DNA of 64,000 bases from CAVVKW01 sp963761705 (GTDB lineage Bacteria; Verrucomicrobiota; Verrucomicrobiia; Chthoniobacterales; JAATET01), in the NCBI GenBank assembly GCA_963761705.1, contig CAVXHK010000001.1, forward strand, positions 620,001 through 684,000. Direction: 5' to 3'. The notes under the pieces were generated by a model. It did not search any database. It worked only from the letters and a program-made list of their open reading frames with translations, and was not told the origin of the DNA. Both the position numbers and the translations under genes were made by a program. Numbering within the stretch: the stretch's first letter is position 1; every line of letters starts with the position of its first letter. Of the stretch, positions 60,601 through 64,000 are shown one piece after another.

Positions 60601-63600
60601 CCTGATCGAGGCGTTCACGGCGCGGATGCGGGGCGGGTCGGTGGTCGACGTGTCGGGCGGTCTGGTGGTGAATGCGGACGCCGACATCGACTACGGCGAT
60701 GCCGGCCGGATTGCCATCCTCGCGGGCAGCGATCCGAATCTGACCGGTGTAACTGGTGGCGATCTGCGACTTGGCGGCGAGCTTCTCGGATTCTCGGGCG
60801 CAAAAGGCGGAGCGCTGGAGCTACGGTCGACGTTGGTCCGGGTCGGCCGGGAGCCGCGGCGACCGGGTAAGCTGGTGCTGGATCCGTCGTTCTTCGACGA
60901 GGGTGGGTTCGGGAGTTTCTCGCTGGCTGGCATCGGCGTGGACGCGACGTTTACGATCGGAAACTTTGGTACGTTTTCGCTGGAGGATTTCGTGCGGGAC
61001 CGGGATCCAGACAAGCCGATCGTCTACCGCCCGGCGGTCGTGATCGCGGCCGGGACCGAGCTGGCTCCGGTGGCGCAAAACTTGCAGGCTTTCGCGGTGA
61101 GGGACGAACCTGTCCGCGTGCAGCGGCCGGTCGACCGGCTGTCGGACCGCACACCGGTGAGTCTTGCCTTCACGGCGCTGGGGGCCAGGGACACGTTCCT
61201 GCAGTCGCTGTCGGTGCGGGGTGATCTCGTGATGGGGGCGGGGGCGTCGATCCGGACCGACCCGGGAGCGTCGGTGAGTTTGAAGGGCGATACGATCGTG
61301 GTGCGGGGTGGCATCACGGCGCCGGGTGGGACGATCACGGTCGACGGCGCGGACAGTTTGCCGTCCCGCGACGCGGCACCGACCGAGGCGTTTGCGACGG
61401 TTTTCATCGCGCCGGGCGCGCGGCTTTCAACGGAGGGAACGGCGATCCGCACGTTCAACGCGTTCGGGAACCGGACGGGTTTCGTGCTCCCGGGTGGGAC
61501 GATCAATCTGTCGGGCAACGTCTACGCCGCCGCGGGGTCGGTGCTCGACGTGTCGGGCGCGCGGACGACGATCGACGTCGCGCCGGCGGTCCTTGGCTTG
61601 AATTCCCGATTGGGCCGGGGTCCGGTGGACGGGCCGTTGATCCCGCAGACGAGTGGTTTGAACTCGCCGCTCTTCGCCTTCCGGACGGTTCCGGTGCAGC
61701 TCGACAGCGACGCGGGAACGATCAACCTCGAGGGTGGGGAATTGCTCTTTGTCGATTCGACTCTCATCGGGCGGCGGGGCGGGCCGACGGCCCTCGGGGG
61801 TGAGGTGAACGTCTCGTCGGGGCGGTTCTACGATGTGAATGACCTTGAGCGTTTGCCGACGGACGTGACGTTGCAGGTCTCGCAAAGCGACCGGGCGATC
61901 CCGGCGTTCGACCCGAACGCGGTGTTCTCCCCGATCGTCTTTTTGCGGAGCGATGATCGGAAGGTGATCGGGAATCCCGTGCGGGACGGCAACGGCAACA
62001 AGCTCGACGCCTTCGGGCGCTTCACGGCGGATCGCTTTGAGGAGGGGGGATTCGAATCGCTCACGCTGGACGGGACGGTCGAATTCCGCGGGGACGTGCG
62101 GCTGGACGCGGGTCGGCGGATTACGGTGGCGAGCGGGGGCGTGATCTACGCCGATGGCGACGTCGATCTGCGGGCGCCTTACGTCGAGATTGGCACGCCG
62201 TTCGCGCCCCCGGTCCGCGCCGACGACGCGCTGGCGACGAGTGTCTTTAATTCCCTGGGTTCACCGTTCTTCTTCGCTCCGACCACGGGTAGCGGAAAGC
62301 TGACCGTGAGAGGGCGCGTGATCGACATCGGCAACCTGTCGCTCCAGACGATTCGGCGGGCGAGTTTCATCGCCGAAGGGGGCGACATTCGGGGCAACGG
62401 GACGCTCAGCATCGCGGGCCGGATCGTGATGAACGCGAGCCAGATCTACCCGACAACGGGAGCGGATTTCAACATCTTCGCCTACGACTTCGTGGGCCGA
62501 GACCGGAACGTCATCCCGACGGAGTTCGTGATCCCGCCGGACCAGCCGAGGTTGCCGCTGCCGTCGCGCGTGGTGGCAAAGGAAGGTCTCATTCAATTTT
62601 TCGCGAGCGGGACGTCGCCGCTTCCGCTCTCGGCGGGGGGCAGCCTCAACGCCTACGCGACGGTCATCGAGCAGGGTGGCAATTTGCGGGCTCCGATTGG
62701 CTCGATCTCGCTCGGCTTCGACGGCACGGGGACCGTGCCGGTTGATTTGCTGACCGGAAATACTCTGCCCGTCCCGGTGACGAGGCGGCTCGTGCTGGGA
62801 CGGGGTAGCACGACTTCCACCTCGGCGGTGGACCCGCTCACCGGCGAAGCCTTGCTGATCCCCTATGGGTTGAACGTCAACGACACGTCGTTCTTCGACC
62901 CGGCGGGCTTCGACATCACGGCGGGCGGGGTGCCGACGAAGTCAGTGCGCGTTGGCGCGTCGAGTCTGGCGACCGCGCGTGACTCGCTGATCGATCTCCG
63001 CGGGGGGGGCGATCTGTTTGCCTATCGCTTCGTGGCGGGTCAGGGCGGATCGGTGGATCTGCTGGGGACGGCACCCGGCGCTTGGTCGGCGGGTCAGGAC
63101 TACGAGGCGGGCGACCTGGTGACTTTCGACGGGATAACCTTCTCGGCGCGGCAAGACAGTATGGGCGTCGCGCCGGAGCCGAACCTGTTTTGGACGGCGG
63201 TGCCGGAGCGGTTTGCGGTCGTTCCTGAATTCCAAGGTGAGGTCGCGCCGTTCGCGCCGTTTAGCCGTTCGACGAACGCGCCGGACATCGCGAGTGATCC
63301 GGGATACGTGAGCCGGACGTTGAGCGCGGGCGACCGGGTGTTTCTGAATGCCAGCAGTGCGCTGCCGGAGGGAGACTACACGCTCCTGCCGCCGCGTTAC
63401 GCGTTGCTTCCCGGTGCCGTCCTCGTGACGCCGCGCTCGACGGACCCGCGCCTGGAGACCCTCGCGCAGCCGGATGGGACGCGGCTGGTCTCGGGCTACC
63501 GCTACAATGGGTTGAATCGTGACCGCGACGTGCCGACGGTCTTCTCGTCGTTTGAAGTCCTGGATCGTGGCAACGTGCTGAATCGGGCCGAGTATCGTCT

Positions 63601-64000
63601 GCTCACGGCGAACCGCTTCCTGAGCAATCGCGCTCGGGCGCTCGAGGTCGACGTGCCGCGACTGCCGATCGACGCCGGACGCCTGGTGCTACAGGGCCTG
63701 GATCGCCTGGTCGTGCGCGGCGGGGTGCTGGGGTCGGCACCAATGGGCGGGCGTGGCGCCCGGATCGACATCAGCACACCCCTCAACATCCTGGTCACGG
63801 GACGCGGGATCGACACCGCCACGGCGGAATTCCCACCGGATCTCTTCGGCGTGGGCACCTTCGGACAACCGGAGACCGCGGTCGCCCGGATTCGAGCTTC
63901 ACTGCTCAACAGCTTCGACGCCGAGAGTCTCTTCCTCGGTGGGGAGCGGATCGATGTCGCCAATGGCACGTTCGTGCGAACGCTCTCGAGCGGAATCTTT
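57617..64000 (+). CDS. TpsA filamentous haemagglutinin-like exoprotein, partial (runs off window)
   Basis: An open frame of 2128 codons that continues past the right edge, so its C-terminus is not seen. It has a signal peptide (about 1-25) and an Ala/Arg/Lys-rich segment to about residue 110. A TPS secretion domain follows, with TWKTFNVGKKTTVFFNQ near 178 and the hallmark VYVINQNGIIFGGTSQVN near 234, then NTHTLVASSL. The remainder is repetitive beta-helix sequence rich in Gly, Ser, Thr and Asp (GGDIRGNGTLSIAGRIVMNA; GTLSIAG). It is the presumed cargo of TpsB. The start codon lies 13 nt after the PPIase stop. Confidence 0.85.
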   Translation, partial: MVRPALVFRLFAFAVLAGASAFGGDLLRGGAGGQASRRNPADGTAGAGDAAAAAARQNAKDRLSRTTQAMQSVKQMQAAARAAAAAKKGNNLGRNPNFQRIPLPNGLNQRLGTPRLKNVPNGLKENGLNLAPGVPKNLRRPEDGEDPELYTGAKLPTQKRTKDGETIVTIKQTDPQALLTWKTFNVGKKTTVFFNQRKAGDNVTNWIAFNRILDPSGAPSQILGSIRAEGQVYVINQNGIIFGGTSQVNTHTLVASSLPINDGLVQRGLLNNPDAQFLFSSISLEAGSKGTPAFNPATPLTADGRPGDVEVRAGARIKSPTSADNVGGRVMLVGPNVENAGTISTEDGQTILAAGLQVGIAGHDAADPSLRGLDVFIGAVSSAVDSALPTGGTATNLGLITAPRGNVTIAGRQVNQLAVIDSSTSVSFNGRIDLQSNYDGLINPNFDPASVASNPPVLYRSTGTIRFGEDSVTRILPELDSDEMVVGTELTLRSQINAQGQGINFERGSMMLAPNADVTLNAGTFKFVPSDFAPQSRFVFFGGRIQAARDAFIDVAGTPDAFVPLSQSILDVQLRGAELADSPLQRDSFLRGIDLRIDVRRNGVFNGKFFVGTPLGDAAGFVGLIQRNAGQLTTRGGSVTMNAGDSVVLEAGSTVDTSGGFFQNEGGFVRTTRLLVGGQVIDIADATPDRVYDGFFSDTTTTTNEKYGITRTFRRPLTFDGEFFDQAYIEGSDAGRIAITAPAMALDGKLAGRTVIGPRQLRDAQGDSVLPTAGQLELTFRSQDPTDLVGILEPFISPTPPTVVFQRNSNLAAADAFAVDADGKPLSLTRNGTPFLLDPDDNPFVDTDGSFQISLRSDRQKIVILSPELLSDAGFGSVTVDNRDGDVIVPRGEAIVGPVGGSLTLLGRNITVAGDITAPGGSLNFTAYNASTYDATILLADPASPDFAQPDVDPTAGIFTLARGTRLSTAGLLVDDRLESASRRSLPLRTDGGEILIEAFTARMRGGSVVDVSGGLVVNADADIDYGDAGRIAILAGSDPNLTGVTGGDLRLGGELLGFSGAKGGALELRSTLVRVGREPRRPGKLVLDPSFFDEGGFGSFSLAGIGVDATFTIGNFGTFSLEDFVRDRDPDKPIVYRPAVVIAAGTELAPVAQNLQAFAVRDEPVRVQRPVDRLSDRTPVSLAFTALGARDTFLQSLSVRGDLVMGAGASIRTDPGASVSLKGDTIVVRGGITAPGGTITVDGADSLPSRDAAPTEAFATVFIAPGARLSTEGTAIRTFNAFGNRTGFVLPGGTINLSGNVYAAAGSVLDVSGARTTIDVAPAVLGLNSRLGRGPVDGPLIPQTSGLNSPLFAFRTVPVQLDSDAGTINLEGGELLFVDSTLIGRRGGPTALGGEVNVSSGRFYDVNDLERLPTDVTLQVSQSDRAIPAFDPNAVFSPIVFLRSDDRKVIGNPVRDGNGNKLDAFGRFTADRFEEGGFESLTLDGTVEFRGDVRLDAGRRITVASGGVIYADGDVDLRAPYVEIGTPFAPPVRADDALATSVFNSLGSPFFFAPTTGSGKLTVRGRVIDIGNLSLQTIRRASFIAEGGDIRGNGTLSIAGRIVMNASQIYPTTGADFNIFAYDFVGRDRNVIPTEFVIPPDQPRLPLPSRVVAKEGLIQFFASGTSPLPLSAGGSLNAYATVIEQGGNLRAPIGSISLGFDGTGTVPVDLLTGNTLPVPVTRRLVLGRGSTTSTSAVDPLTGEALLIPYGLNVNDTSFFDPAGFDITAGGVPTKSVRVGASSLATARDSLIDLRGGGDLFAYRFVAGQGGSVDLLGTAPGAWSAGQDYEAGDLVTFDGITFSARQDSMGVAPEPNLFWTAVPERFAVVPEFQGEVAPFAPFSRSTNAPDIASDPGYVSRTLSAGDRVFLNASSALPEGDYTLLPPRYALLPGAVLVTPRSTDPRLETLAQPDGTRLVSGYRYNGLNRDRDVPTVFSSFEVLDRGNVLNRAEYRLLTANRFLSNRARALEVDVPRLPIDAGRLVLQGLDRLVVRGGVLGSAPMGGRGARIDISTPLNILVTGRGIDTATAEFPPDLFGVGTFGQPETAVARIRASLLNSFDAESLFLGGERIDVANGTFVRTLSSGIF

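Overview
The window is GC-rich, and I infer a Verrucomicrobiota-like bacterium with moderate confidence. The grounds are a PEP-CTERM surface protein, a two-partner secretion locus with its own ExbB/ExbD/TonB-like genes, an ExbB fused to DUF2341/LamG-like domains, and weak Shine-Dalgarno sequences before many genes. No rRNA or other taxonomic marker is present, so the assignment rests on gene content only.

Layout. (1) 0.2-5.4 kb is an accessory patch: an alpha/beta-hydrolase pseudogene, a nucleotidyltransferase plus small partner gene pair, a DUF1186/SEC-C protein, an uncharacterised protein, a broken small ORF and a decayed IS630-type transposase. (2) 5.5-22.3 kb is a stress/envelope island made of two related arms. 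Arm 1 runs YihY, DUF2383, then GT2, NodS-like methyltransferase and a truncated PIG-L on the minus strand, followed by three more glycosyltransferases. Arm 2 runs YihY, Ku, LigD (phosphoesterase-ligase), LigD polymerase, DUF2383, then GT2, methyltransferase, intact PIG-L and an acyl-CoA dehydrogenase-like protein. Between the arms are three genes for a LEA-like protein, a holin-X/DUF1469-like membrane protein and a DUF3618 protein. (3) 22.4-26.6 kb holds a YetF/DUF421 protein, a BON-MscS channel, a truncated rlmH, a lipoprotein and a bacterial pentameric ligand-gated channel homologue.

(4) 26.7-37.6 kb is a complete type I-E CRISPR-Cas locus on the minus strand. It runs cas3, cas8e, cse2, cas6e, cas7e, cas5e, a VapBC-like toxin-antitoxin pair, cas1, cas2, a leader of about 64 nt, and an array of 32 repeats and 31 spacers. 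cas1 has a -1 frame disruption in an A5 run after all four catalytic residues. Because of it, cas1 and cas2 form one uninterrupted 417-codon reading frame. (5) 37.7-40.5 kb is a mosaic of hsdM fragments, KilA-N proteins and two more copies (one partial) of the nucleotidyltransferase gene, with a 112-bp perfect direct repeat.

(6) 40.6-47.1 kb contains a UgpC/MsmX-type ABC ATPase, a PdeM-like phosphoesterase, a tRNA with CAU anticodon, DoxX and NUDIX genes, and a very long AsmA-like protein. (7) 47.3-64 kb is an envelope/secretion region: a PEP-CTERM protein and a PstS-like protein, a terminator, then a probable operon of TpsB (FhaC/ShlB type), the DUF2341-LamG-ExbB fusion, ExbD, a TonB-like protein, a porin, a periplasmic coiled-coil protein, a parvulin-type PPIase, and a giant TpsA/filamentous haemagglutinin-like exoprotein that runs off the right edge. 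The natural reading is that TpsB exports TpsA, the PPIase and coiled-coil protein assist in the periplasm, and the ExbB/ExbD/TonB-like set energises something at the outer membrane.
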